A DNA stretch of 64,000 nt from Sambucus nigra. Taxonomy: Eukaryota; Streptophyta; Magnoliopsida; Dipsacales; Adoxaceae. The translations under genes and the position numbers were made by a program. Each line of letters opens with the position of its first letter. The stretch's first letter is position 1. Shown one piece after another: positions 9,159 through 19,349 of this stretch. The notes beneath the pieces are model-generated. The model was not told the DNA's origin. It did no database searches and was given only the letters and a program-made list of their open reading frames with translations. The stretch lies in the NCBI GenBank assembly GCA_949130495.1, contig OX422216.1, positions 365,266,605 through 365,330,604 on the forward strand, read 5' to 3'.

Positions 9159-11816
9159 TGATAACTTTACTTTTTGTGTATGTCGTTGTTGAAAGCCAAG
9201 TTAGTTAAAATCCTCAAAATACCTACAAAATATAATAATCTCAAGTGTAGAGGTAAGTAAGGGTATCAATCCACTTCCAAGGGGGTAAGCTAGAGACAAA
9301 CTCAATTGTAATTCACTTTTTATTTTCTTTTTATGCTTTTTCACTTTTCAACTTTTTTTTTTGGCTTTTTCAATATTAAAATAATAAGGTGAGGTGAGGT
9401 GAAATAACACTAAATTAAAATGTGAAATGAAAACAACTAACTAGAAAGTTACTAAAATGAAAAATAAAGTCTGACACTAAAATATGAGATAAAGTGAGGC
9501 AAATAATTGCGAGAACAATCAAGGAGTGGGATTACACCACAAATTTTAGCTATTCTAAATAATTAATTTAATTAATTGAATTCTCCCAAATTAATATCAA
9601 AATTACAAATCAACTCTCGTCAAATGTAATTTTAATAGTAACCTTTTAGAAAATTAAGTTTAACACCCCACAACTCTAGAAAAATAGATCTACACTCCTT
9701 TTAATTAATCATCCGCTAGGATCGATTAATTAAAATTTATATAAATCTTAGAAAATTAATTTAGAGTTGAAATTCAAGTTATAAGACCCCACTCAAGAAA
9801 CTCCTATCTCTAGTTCGAATCTAAAATGGGTATTATAATTAGAATTTTGATTTTCTCTCGAAAATCATTTACCCTCTCTCGAGGCGTAAATCTAAGGGTG
9901 AGGGATCAAAATTAGCATTCAAAGGGAAATTTCAAGTAATCAAACTAATTAAACTAAAATAATATCAAATAAGGGTTCCCCCCTCCCCTTGAAAGGGGAT
10001 TTAGCCTAACATGGTATCAAACATCATAAACGAATATTCAATCGGCATTTAGTATAATAAAAGAATAAAGAAAGAGAACAAATCTTCAACAAGTCTCCTT
10101 GAAATTGGAAATTTGAACTCTATCCTTGAAATTGAAGCATACAACCCTCCAAGTGAGTGATTAACAAAGATATAAATGAAAAATTTACTCAACTTGAATC
10201 TCACACAATTATTTCACTCAATTTAAATCTAAAAAAAATAAAATAAAATAAATTTCTAAACTAAAAAAAATAAAAATAATATTTCTAACTTTCTCTCTAA
10301 GCTAACTCTAGGGTTTATCTCCTCTTTATTCCATCCTCCCTTAAAATGGTCTTCAACTCTCTTTAAATAGTAGGTGCCATGGAGCTAGGGGTATTTTTGG
10401 GAATGGATTGAGTGTGCATGGAAATGGTGAGAGGAGCATGGTGTGTGAGTGTGTTTGAGGTCATGTGGGTTAAATGAGGTAACAAAATCTGATTTGGTTT
10501 AGAGGGTATAATGGGAAGTTGGGTTAAATAGGTAGTTGGAGGTATTTGGGTAAAAGGGTAAAAGAGGGTTTAAGTGGCACATGGGTTTTATTTTGTCTTT
10601 GGTTTAGTGAGATTGGTTTGGCAGGTGAATGTCGTGGCTTGTAGAGAAATGGAAAATGGGTTTTGCAAATGGTTCTTGAGGTTCGATTGAATATGGATGG
10701 GTAAAGGGTTTGGTTTCGGGTTGCTTGTGTTGAGGTCTGACCGGAGAGGTGAGAGGGGTGCCGCCGGAAATGGAGGGTTCCAGGGCTGGCAGCGGACAGT
10801 GGCGTCGGGGGTGGCGGCAGGAGGTTAAGCACAAGGGCGCGCCAGCGGTAGGTCCGCGGCTGGGCTTTGTCACCGGAGTTGGCTGGGCGTAGGATATGGA
10901 GGGGTGAGGTCCGGGTTTCACCGAGTTGAGTTGGGTTCCGGAAGAGGCTAAGGTGGTTCAGTGGTTTGGAAGTGAGATGGGTTAGTGATGGAGGATAGAG
11001 AGTGTGGATGGTGATGGGGGAAGAATATGAGTTGGGTGAGGGTTGTGTGTGTGAGGGTGTATTTGGGTGAGGTGTGAGTGAGGGAGTGTTTTGTGTGTGA
11101 GTGGGTTGTAGGGTAAAAAGGTGTGGGTGAAGGTTTGTGTTGTGTGTAGTGTAGTAAGCTAGGTGTTAGTGTGTGTTTAATTTAGACACCTAAAGATAAA
11201 ACTAATAAAACTAAAATAAAATGAAATAAAAACCTTAAAAATCAAATCCTATTCCAAACTCAAACAAAGACTCAAATAAATAAATAAAAATGAAACTAAA
11301 AAGAAATAAAAATAAAAAATAAAAATAAAATCTAATAAAACTAAAACTAAAATCCTAATTAAATGTAAAATCAAATAAAAATAAAAAAATAGATGAAATC
11401 CTAAAAAATCTAATCCTAATAAAACTAAAAACTAATAAAAGTCAAAATAAAATAAAATTATACTAATAAAAATAAAATAGAAAATAAAACCTAGAAAATA
11501 CTAAATAAATCTAAAATAAATCCTAAAAATAAAAATGACTCAAACTAAAAATCTAAAAAATGATAAAAAGACACAAACAAAACATACACCGGGTTTAGGG
11601 TAGATTTAGGCTTGGATTAGGCTCGGGTAGGGCAAGGGAATTGGGTATTTAGCTCCATTTTAACTGCAAATTACCTAGAAATATAGCTTTTGACACCGCA
11701 TCTGTAATTAAGCCTGCATATTGAACAATTAAGCGCATAAGACCCATATTGTTGAGAATTAGCAACTAAAGTACGTCTATTTGGGATATAAATTGTACAG
11801 TTTTGGGTGCTTATCA
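9159..11816 (-). repeat. 3' LTR of the LARD-like element
   Basis: Starts TGATAACTTTAC and ends GGGTGCTTATCA. A sampled alignment with the other LTR shows only scattered substitutions and small indels. The LTR is heterogeneous: a TATA-poor AT-rich left part, a GC-rich segment at about 10720-10930 with a Pro-rich open frame on the minus strand, a GT-rich segment (10980-11170), and a long A-rich AAAATAAAACTA-type tract (11180-11580). Confidence 0.92.
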
Positions 11817-11817
11817 C

Positions 11818-11832
11818 AACACCCCCAAACAG
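11818..11832 (-). other. Polypurine tract of the LARD-like element
   Basis: The minus strand reads CTGTTTGGGGGTGTTG directly before the 3' LTR, preceded by CTCGAGGACTAGCAACG. That CTCGAGGACTAGCAA...GGGGGTGTT context is typical of Tat/Athila-type elements. It would prime plus-strand DNA synthesis. Confidence 0.8.
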
Positions 11833-13878
11833 AACGTTGCTAGTCCTCGAGCAATAAGATAGAGAGAAGGAGAAAGATAAGTAACCAAAAGTGTACCACT
11901 TTTGCCGGTACTTGCGATTGCACTTAGCATGTGCAACAAGCCTTTAAACCTATAGGTTGCCCTATATGAAGAGTTGTGTCTCGTGAGGGTTTGCAGGGAA
12001 TATACCCACAAAATTCTTATTTTGCAAAAAATTATTGAAAGGCAGTCAATCTCTTATTAGACATAGAATAGTCGCACAATCCATCATATGAGAAATATTT
12101 TCAGAAATATAAGCTAGAAGTGTAAAAATTTTATCTAAGTAAATACACATGGCACATCCTTCATAGAACTCAACGTGTGTGGTGTGAATCAGTCAAAACG
12201 GGTCAAGTATCATAAGAGTAACTCCAAGATTGCCTTATTGGAATCAATGCTTCAACTTCAAAATCTCATGGATATATCTCTCTCAAACGAACTCTCGAGA
12301 TTAGGATCAGTGTATCGCTCTTGTGTGTGAGGAGGTGAGTAAATGTAAGCAAGTTCAAACATCTCACACACACATAAGAAAGAACGAACAATTTGAAAGA
12401 AAATGATCTCATGAAAGGAATGTTAATCACTATAGTGAGAACGTCGAGTTATTCACCACGTTGACTTTCATTTGCCCGAACACCTAGGGGGAATATATGG
12501 ATGATTATGGGTGAGGGGAAATGAAATGGGATGAGAAGGATATGATATGTAGGATGGATGGGATGAGGTAGGTAGGATAGTGATGTAGAGTGAGATTGAT
12601 GCGTGAAATGATGAATATATGATGGATGAGCGAGAAGAGTATACTATACTTTAGGCACAAATGTCTTTATTACTAACTACAAACTCTCTTTCTCTTCTTT
12701 TCTCTCTTTTTTTCTCTTTTTTTCGATTTTTCTTTTCTTTTTCTCTATTTTTTTTCTTCTTTTTTCTTTTCTCATTTTTTTGTTTTTCTCTCACTTTTCA
12801 AACCAACAATGAAGACATTTAACATATTGAACAACACTCTTTTATTTGAAAATGAAATATGATATAGAGATCATAGGTGATGGTGAGGGGAAATATGTGG
12901 GGATATGGGTGAAGTAAATGAGAAATGGTATGAAAAAGGTGGTAGGTGTATGGATGAAAATCTAGTGATCCGGACAAATTTCAAGATACGTGTTTCTTAC
13001 AACTCGAAAGTGATGTCATTATCAATGATCAAGCCAAAAATGTAGAATAATGAGATCATACAACAATTAAAGTGCGGATCCAAAAGAAGTTGAATCAACT
13101 TGTGTCTCGGAGATTGGGTAAAACTCTCTGAAAGGTGAAAGGCACGAATCTCATGGGCTGAAGTCTCTTCCAGTGATCCTTAAGGTTCTCTTTAGAATTA
13201 TAGTACTCCTCAACTCTAAACTGTAGTGACGTGATAAGTGCGCATATTTTGTTGAGTCTAGAAATTCATGGTGCAAAATGCCTTGTTATGTATTACATAA
13301 GCTATTAGAAAAAAAATATTCTCTAGCTTGATTCCTAGACTTTTGAAAGATGGATGATTGAAAATTCACATTAATTAGTGAGATGAAAGAAACTGCACGA
13401 AATTTTAAAATTCAGGTTCAAAAATAAAAAAAATTCAAAAGAGGCACGATGTTGATAAAATTCCCCACCCCTAAACAAAAAGGAACATCGTCCTCGATGT
13501 TAAGTAAAATAATTTTTAAAATTGAGAGCATAAGGTAGGAAAAAGATTACCAGAATGAACCGCTAATGAAGTGGATAGATATAGCCAGGAATAAACCTGA
13601 ATAAAAACTGATAAGAGAGAAAAAAATGTGTAAAAGTCTATAAGCATGGTAAAACATAGGGTGATGTGAAAACACCACCCCTAAACAGGATAAGACTCAT
13701 ATAAGAAACGCGGGCTGTCTCCCGGTAGCGCTAAGTTTAATGTCTTCAGCCAGACCGATGAAATATCACCCTAAAGATAAGATCTATGAAAGTGTTGGGC
13801 GATAGAAAAATTGGGGTGATGAGAATCACCCCCAAACAAGACTGAAGCGTCAGTCTTGCTAGAAACAGGCTAAAGTGG
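11833..13878 (-). other. Noncoding 3' internal region of the LARD-like element
   Basis: No gene is seen. The notable feature is a pyrimidine-rich tract on the plus strand at about 12670-12800 (CTTTTCTCTTTTT-type, purine-rich in the element's own orientation). Short ATGAGG/GGATGG-rich stretches flank it. Confidence 0.6.
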
Positions 13879-14133
13879 TCAATGCACCTGTAGGGCAAAG
13901 TGCATCACGCGATGCAAAGCATCGGTGGACCATGGGTGGGTGGGGGTTAGAGTAAGACTGAGAAAGGCATGGGTGATGAAGCATCGATCACGGGCCTTAT
14001 TGAGCCGAAAGGTGAGGGCAACTAGGTCCTTATAAGCATGGTGCTCCAATTGGTGAGGAAGGAAATATGGTGGGGAAAGTGGAATGAGATGAGCCTCATA
14101 AAAATCACACGACCGTTCTATGAATGGGCGATG
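13879..14133 (-). pseudogene. Downstream part of the LARD ORF, separated by the nested insertion
   Basis: This open frame (minus) includes YEAHLIPLSPPYFLPHQLEH and ends at a stop at 13879. If the nested element and one copy of its target duplication are ignored, it is in the same frame as the ORF at 18486-19295, separated from it only by a TAG and about ten codons. It probably was the 3' part of one longer reading frame before the copia insertion. The product is unknown. Confidence 0.5.
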
Positions 14134-14138
14134 GTAAT

Positions 14139-14657
14139 TGTAAAGTGGTGATCGCTTAAATAAGCTCTGATACCAATTTGTAGAATCACTACAGCGCAAA
14201 TATTGCGACTTCATAATGAAAACGGAACCAAATAATGAGATTTTATAGAAAATCGCGCCACCTCGAAAACAGAGCTCATTCGAAAGAGAAGCATATGTCT
14301 CTCGAACGAATTACGCATGTCGTTCAAACGACATCACGCGACTTCCAATCTCGTGATGAAAATGTCCGCTCCAACACTTAGAAAATATTTGAATCACGTC
14401 ATTCTCAATATTTGATGAAAATGTCCGCTCCAACACTTAGAAAATATTTTGTAAAAATCTCCCAAAAGCTCTAAGTGAAAAGTAAAGGTATTTAAAACAT
14501 AGCCTTACCAAAGTAAACTTCGCGGAGTCTTGAATGATGAAGAACTTGAGTAATTAGGATCCATCTTTGATGTAGATGTCTCTTGAATGCTCTTCGACAG
14601 TTTAGCGGTATATGACATAATAAATTGATAATGGACCTATGAAAATATGTCCTTACA
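14139..14657 (-). repeat. 3' LTR of nested copia element
   Basis: Ends GTCCTTACA at 14657. Compared with the right LTR it has lost part of the TCGTTCGAACGA palindrome block and has a short duplication of GAAAATGTCCGCTCCAACAC in its place. Several CG sites in the palindromes are TG or CA here, as expected for methylated cytosine decay. Confidence 0.9.
14160..14180 (-). other. Primer-site copy captured inside the 3' LTR
   Basis: The plus strand reads AAGCTCTGATACCAATTTG, that is TTGGTATCAGAGCTT on the minus strand, a tRNA-iMet primer site abutting an LTR-like start TGTAGAA. It lies 20 bases or more inside the true LTR edge, which the target duplication places at 14139. Confidence 0.8.
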
Positions 14658-14985
14658 AATATCCCCCTATGTCTATGCCGGTACATACATAAAAAATCCG
14701 AATTATCAAAAAACCAAAATACCTATACAAATCTACCCTCCTATGAATAAATTTGCAAGATCTCAAACCGTTCTTCAAAAATCTTCATCAAATCTCAAAG
14801 ATTTTCTCATCAAGGTGTGCAACATCATAATCTTCAGTCTTTGTACCTACACACATGAGAAAAAGAAAAATACATTCGTGACGCATCGAGTTTGAAATGA
14901 TATAAGAATAAAGCATTAATAAATCAAATATCCCCCATAATGCAAAAACTCCCCCATAACATGATAATTCTTTCTCCCCCTTTTT
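14658..14985 (-). other. Multiple polypurine tracts of nested copia element
   Basis: Runs of CCCCC preceded by T-rich bases occur at about 14661-14668, 14930-14937, 14951-14957 and 14974-14982. Read on the minus strand these are AAGGGGGA-type tracts. Repeated polypurine tracts upstream of the 3' LTR are a known Sirevirus trait. Confidence 0.7.
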
Positions 14986-16876
14986 ATGATGTCCCCAAAT
15001 AGACAGATAAGAAGAAACAATCAAAACATGGAGTGTCAAGATAAAATGCATAGCAAACAAAGATCAAGCTACGCGCATGCAAAGGTATGTCCCAAAAAAA
15101 TTCACAAACTATTTTTTATTTTTTCAAATTTTTCATACAAAAATAGGATACAAAAAAAATCACACCATGAATTTAAACTCAAACAACCAAGTCATGGAAA
15201 CGTAATGAATGGGTGTGAACACATTCGATAGGTAAATAAACTCAATCAATCATATGTGCACGATGCATACATGTACCCCTAATGAATGAACATCAAAAGA
15301 ATCCTTAGGTGTAAAAATTATTGAATTTAAATGACATTGTCTTAATCAAATCAACAAATCAAAGTCTAAATGATATTCACACCAATAACGTCCAAAACTA
15401 TTTAGTGTCGTTTCGAGAACTTTTCAAAGGACGTGCAAACCCATTGATATATCCATCCAAAACTCCCTCATATATAATAATGCAATTCTTTATATCATAA
15501 GAGGTACTAAATTCTCAACTTAGACAAAACCTATTGGCCCAAATTTTGGGCATATTTCATCTTTTTATAGCCTTAATTTTTTTTTTGTGGGCTCTTTTCA
15601 AACGGTGGCTTTCACGACGTGATTATTATTCACTCGCAGCCCTTTCCCGTGTTCACTCATCATTTTTTTAAACTAAACAATTGATTCCTCACGGGCAATG
15701 GTTTTTACATGCACTACTTTTATTACTCTCGTATTATTGCACTTGGTTCGTTTTAAGGACATGATTGAGATGAAAACACCCAGCCAACATGTGATAAGTC
15801 AAGAACAATAATCAAACAAATCCGTGCATGTGTGCAATAAAGGACAAAGTGAGCCAAACATGTAGGTAACAACACTATAGCAACTCAAAGACTCCAAACT
15901 TTGTAAAGCACATGGATGAATTTACCTATTGTCTCAAAACACTATCAAATAGTCACATGTAAAATGAAATGATGTTGTGACTCGATCATCCTAAGTGTCC
16001 ATCCATCAACGGTGTAAAACCAAATACAAAAATCTTTTTGAATTTTTTCAAAAATTTTCTAAAAAAAATCTTTTTGAAATTTTGAAAGAAATATATCACA
16101 AATATAGCACAACCAGCAATAGGCATAATATCGGCATGAGCATCAACCTATGGTAGCAAATAGTAAATCACACAAAGAATATATCAATCTAAGCAGGTGT
16201 GATTAAACGAGCAATGCAGTGTTTATCAAATAAGCATGGGAACTACGAATAACTGCATATAAACTGTTCCAAAAGCAACCAGCAGTACCAAAAATCTAAG
16301 CATATGAATACAGGATACTGAAATAGAGGAACATGAGAAAAACTAGACAGGTTGGTCAAATGACTTAGCCTGTCGCTCGAACGATAAGGCATGTCGCGAG
16401 AAATGACTTCGCGCGAGAAGAGATGTCGCTCAAACGACGTACAGTTCTCGCTCGAACGAGAAAACCAAGTTTTTGCAGTTTGACCAGAAAGTCATACAAT
16501 TTTGCCCAGTGCAAAAATTTCGTGAAAACAGTACCTGAAAGGTGCAAACAAATCCAAAACAGTGCTAAAACTGTAGCGAAACACACAAATGCAACAAATA
16601 AATCAATGTGCGCTACGTCAAAGTGAGTCATAACACCAGAAAGAATATTACCATGATGTGACACTAGTGTATGACAAACATCCAACACAATCAACCAAAA
16701 GATTTCACATGGGGTGAATCACGTGCAAGCAAACGGGAATCGGGGACAAGTAAACCATAAGCCTCTAAATCTGATTTCCTGACCCAAATCGATGTGTAAT
16801 GAGGTGTGGGGGTGTGGGGAATCGAATTTATTCTTCTATTAACCTTCCTAGGTTCATTTAAAAGCTTGCAACAAAA
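14986..16876 (-). other. Noncoding 3' region of nested copia element
   Basis: No gene is seen. A segment around 15590-15660 (AAACGGTGGCTTTC, GCCCTTTCCCGTG) matches 54690-54755 of the larger Sirevirus-like element, so part of this noncoding region is conserved between families. At 16370-16460 there is a block of TCGCTCGAACGA-type palindromes like those of the LTRs. Confidence 0.6.
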
Positions 16877-17843
16877 TCACCTAAGATGACCTTGCCTACC
16901 GTAATGTGTGCAAGTGTAAATCGAGGGGTGTGTATTACCTAAAGGTGGCCCTCTCCTCAAATTTCTCGATTGCTCTCTCCGAATTTGCCTAGGTGGGTCT
17001 CTCCTAATGATCCTAGGAGGTTCTCTCACGATGTTCTTAGGGGGATCTTTCCTAACAACCTCAAGTGTCTCTTTCTTAACAATCCTAGGAGGCTCTCTCA
17101 CACGTGTGAGAATGGGTACAACATGTTTTTCAAGACCAATCCCACCCCTATCCTTTTTTATCTCGACGGTGCCTAAAATCTTATCAAGTTTTTCAGACCT
17201 AGACTCCAAATCAAATTTCACTTTACTTGAATCTTTCAATTTCACCTCAAGTTCACCTATCCTAGATTCAAGTACACGTCTAGAATCCTCAAACTCTAAA
17301 ATCTCCTTTTTCATAGTCTCCATCAACCCTCTAAGACTATCTCTCTCACCCTCAACGTACTCAAGCTTCTCTTTCAAAATTTTATCATGTGACCTAAGTT
17401 CTTCAACTAAAACATCATTATTTTTTAAGGCACACTCTTTCAATTGAGCTTCAAGTTTCAAGTTTGCCTTTTTTGTCTTTAAACATTCAAAATACAAATT
17501 ATTGTAGGCCACTTGCAACTCACTCAATTCTTCTTCTTCCTCCTCACTCTTTTCACCCTCACTCTCATCACTAATCACACGGATGGGAAGCTCTCACCTG
17601 GAAGCATACAAGACTTCTTCTTTCGAATCACTATCACTAAGGGTAGAAACATGAGAAATCGGTTTATTCAATTTCTTCTTTAAATTTGTGGTACATTCAT
17701 CTAACGTGTGACCAACACCCTTACAACAAGGACACCTTTAGATTCGTTTTCAACAGAAGATTTAAAACAAGAGTTCGTGTGAATTTTCCATTAACTTTTT
17801 CAAAAATTTGACATCGAAGATCATCAAAACCATCAAAAGCCAT
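16877..17843 (-). pseudogene. gag pseudogene with N-terminal domain deleted
   Basis: The ATG at 17841-17843 lies about 45 bases after the primer site. A short start (MAFDGFDDL) leads by frameshift into a zinc knuckle CPCCKGVGHTLDEC, without the roughly 230-residue UBN2 capsid-like domain found in the related 652-aa Gag at 55429-57387. From 17578 the frame is open for 233 codons: an acidic start, a long coiled coil containing EKLEYVEGERDSLRGLME (identical in the larger element), then a basic segment made of repeated REPPRI/RDPPR units, and a second knuckle CTHYGRQGH in which the second Cys is Tyr. It cannot make a normal Gag. Confidence 0.8.
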
Positions 17844-17888
17844 TTTTGTGGAAAAATTAGGATCAAAACACAATAACTTAGTGCGACA

Positions 17889-17901
17889 GGCTCTGATACC
17901 A
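17889..17901 (-). other. tRNA-iMet primer-binding site of nested copia element
   Basis: The minus strand reads TGGTATCAGAGCC, complementary to the 3' end of plant initiator tRNA-Met, three bases from the 5' LTR edge at 17905. The larger Sirevirus-like element has the same three-base spacing. Confidence 0.9.
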
Positions 17902-17904
17902 ATT

Positions 17905-18455
17905 TTTAAAGTGGTGATCGCTTAAATAAGCTCTGATACCAATTTGTAGAAGCACTACAGCGCAAATATTGCGACTTCTTAAAGAAAACGGAACCAAATA
18001 ATGAGATTTTATAGAAAAACGCGCCGCCTCGAAAACAGAGCTCATTCGAACGAGAAGCATACGTCGCTCGAACGAAGTACGCATGTCGTTCAAACGACAT
18101 CGCGTGACTTCCAATCTCGTTTGAACGAGATGCTGATCTCGCGCGAAAGACCTGGGCGTCAAAATCGAGGTCCGCTATAAAACTTAGAAAAAATTCTCAT
18201 TCTCAATATTTAACGAAAATGTCCGCTCCAACACTTAGAAAATATTTTGTAAAAATCTCCCAAAATCTCTAAGTGAAAAGTAAAGGTATTTAAAACATAG
18301 CCTTACGAAAGTAAACTTCGCGGAGTCTTGAATGATGAAGAACTTGAGTAATTCGGATACGTCTTTGATGTAGATGTCTCTTGAATGCTCTTCAACAATG
18401 TAGCGGTATATGACATAATAAATTGATAACGGACCTATGAAAATATGTCCTTACA
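17905..18455 (-). repeat. 5' LTR of nested copia element
   Basis: Ends GTCCTTACA on the plus strand, followed by the target duplication. It contains a U3 block of self-complementary motifs at about 18045-18160 (TCGCTCGAACGA, GTCGTTCAAACGAC, ATCTCGTTTGAACGAGAT). Its inner end holds the extra primer-site copy at 17930-17945, so an iMet site occurs twice in 55 bp here. Confidence 0.9.
17930..17945 (-). other. Primer-site copy captured inside the 5' LTR
   Basis: GCTCTGATACCAATTTG again abuts a TGTAGAAG LTR-like start, as in the 3' LTR. Because both LTRs carry it, the capture happened before or during the reverse transcription that made this insertion. Confidence 0.8.
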
Positions 18456-18485
18456 GTAATGTTCGCACCGTGACACGCCAGGGAG

Positions 18486-19295
18486 CTATTGATAAAAATC
18501 AACACCACAAGAGAGTGGCGGGTATAGAGTAACAAGCTCGGTGTCACGGTGGAGAGTAGCACCAAAAATACTCTCGTAGATGGTGGATGGCTTCAGGTGA
18601 GGATCTAAAAATATATATGGAAACATTAAATGTGTAAAATCAAGATCCAAATCAGGTGGTAGGGTGGAAGGGATAATGGGTGGGTCGGATGGGATAAATG
18701 GTGTATCGGGTGGGATAAATGGTGGAGGAAGATGATCCAACTCAAGAGTGGGAGACACACACTCCTCATGAGGCGCGGAGTGATCCTCAAGGGCTCTCGC
18801 AGGAGGAAGTGTGGAAATAAACGAGTGAGTGATCAACTTATCCACTATTATGTCGCCATCCGATGTGGTGAAAGGGTCTAACGAGTCATTAAGATCCGAG
18901 ATAGAGGATTCATGAAAAATATCGGGCTCAAAGGGAGCCATGCATGGTGGGACATCATCCATATCAAGAGAGGTGGGAACCATCTCTGACGCTATCTCGG
19001 TACAATGGTGAGCACTCGTAGCCGGAGCTAACCTAGGATAAATTGGTTCCTCGGGAACATAAGGGTGAAGCTCGATAGGTGTAGACTCGGTCATATTTTT
19101 GGATTCTATGGGAATGTGAATGGGAACCGCAAGGTGGGGTTCATATGGACATGGTGGGATTTGATCAGGCTCACTATATAAAGGTAAATCAACAAAATTG
19201 TTGACTTGGGACCCGGACCATGTGATGGTCTCAACTTCGAGATTCTCGGGGTGGTAGGGTTGGTCACACGCAAAATCTGTGTCACAAGAGGACAC
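18486..19295 (-). CDS. Unknown proline- and acid-rich ORF of the LARD-like element
   Basis: A 269-codon frame starts about 35 bases after the primer site, where gag would start in an autonomous element. It shows no zinc knuckle, protease or polymerase motif. The N-terminal third is acidic; the middle has many Pro (VPEEPIYPRLAP, FIPPDTPFIPSDPP); the C-terminal part is more hydrophobic (FTHLMFPYIFLDPH). No signal peptide or membrane segment is evident. It probably ran on into 13879-14133 before the nested element inserted 25-30 bases past its present stop. I do not recognise it; it could be a divergent Gag substitute or a captured gene fragment. Confidence 0.6.
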   Translation of the reverse strand: MSSCDTDFACDQPYHPENLEVETITWSGSQVNNFVDLPLYSEPDQIPPCPYEPHLAVPIHIPIESKNMTESTPIELHPYVPEEPIYPRLAPATSAHHCTEIASEMVPTSLDMDDVPPCMAPFEPDIFHESSISDLNDSLDPFTTSDGDIIVDKLITHSFISTLPPARALEDHSAPHEECVSPTLELDHLPPPFIPPDTPFIPSDPPIIPSTLPPDLDLDFTHLMFPYIFLDPHLKPSTIYESIFGATLHRDTELVTLYPPLSCGVDFYQ

Positions 19296-19330
19296 AGCAT
19301 CAACACTCTCTGTTGCAACAAAATTTGTGT

Positions 19331-19347
19331 CCCCGACAACGGCCCCA
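19331..19347 (-). other. Primer-binding site of the LARD-like element
   Basis: The minus strand reads TGGGGCCGTTGTCGGGG, the tRNA-Asp-type site TGGCGCCGTTGCCGGGG with two mismatches, two bases from the LTR edge. It resembles the site at 5161-5177, so the two elements may share a replication system. Confidence 0.8.
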
Positions 19348-19349
19348 TT

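Larger units (their letters stand above)
14139..18455 (-). mobile_element. Nested gag-only copia element (Sirevirus-like), degenerate
   Basis: LTRs lie at 14139-14657 and 17905-18455 with the perfect target duplication GTAAT at 14134-14138 and 18456-18460. A tRNA-iMet primer site sits at 17889-17901 and polypurine tracts begin at 14658, so it is in minus orientation. The internal region carries a damaged gag and no pol. The LTR 5' terminus on the plus strand is TGTAAAG in the left copy and TTTAAAG in the right. Within both LTRs lies a second primer-site copy (see the entries at 14160-14180 and 17930-17945). Related to the larger element at 52075-58998 by Gag sequence, LTR ends (TGTAAGGACA on the minus strand) and multiple polypurine tracts. 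Confidence 0.92.

Noticed and set aside
10524..10921. Proline-rich minus-strand ORFs of 102 and 105 codons
   Set aside because: They overlap in two frames within an LTR and are altered in the other LTR (20711-21090). GC-rich composition explains the open frames.
17878..18162. ORFs of 94 and 64 codons on the minus strand
   Set aside because: They are LTR palindrome sequence read as protein; the same text in the other LTR is broken.
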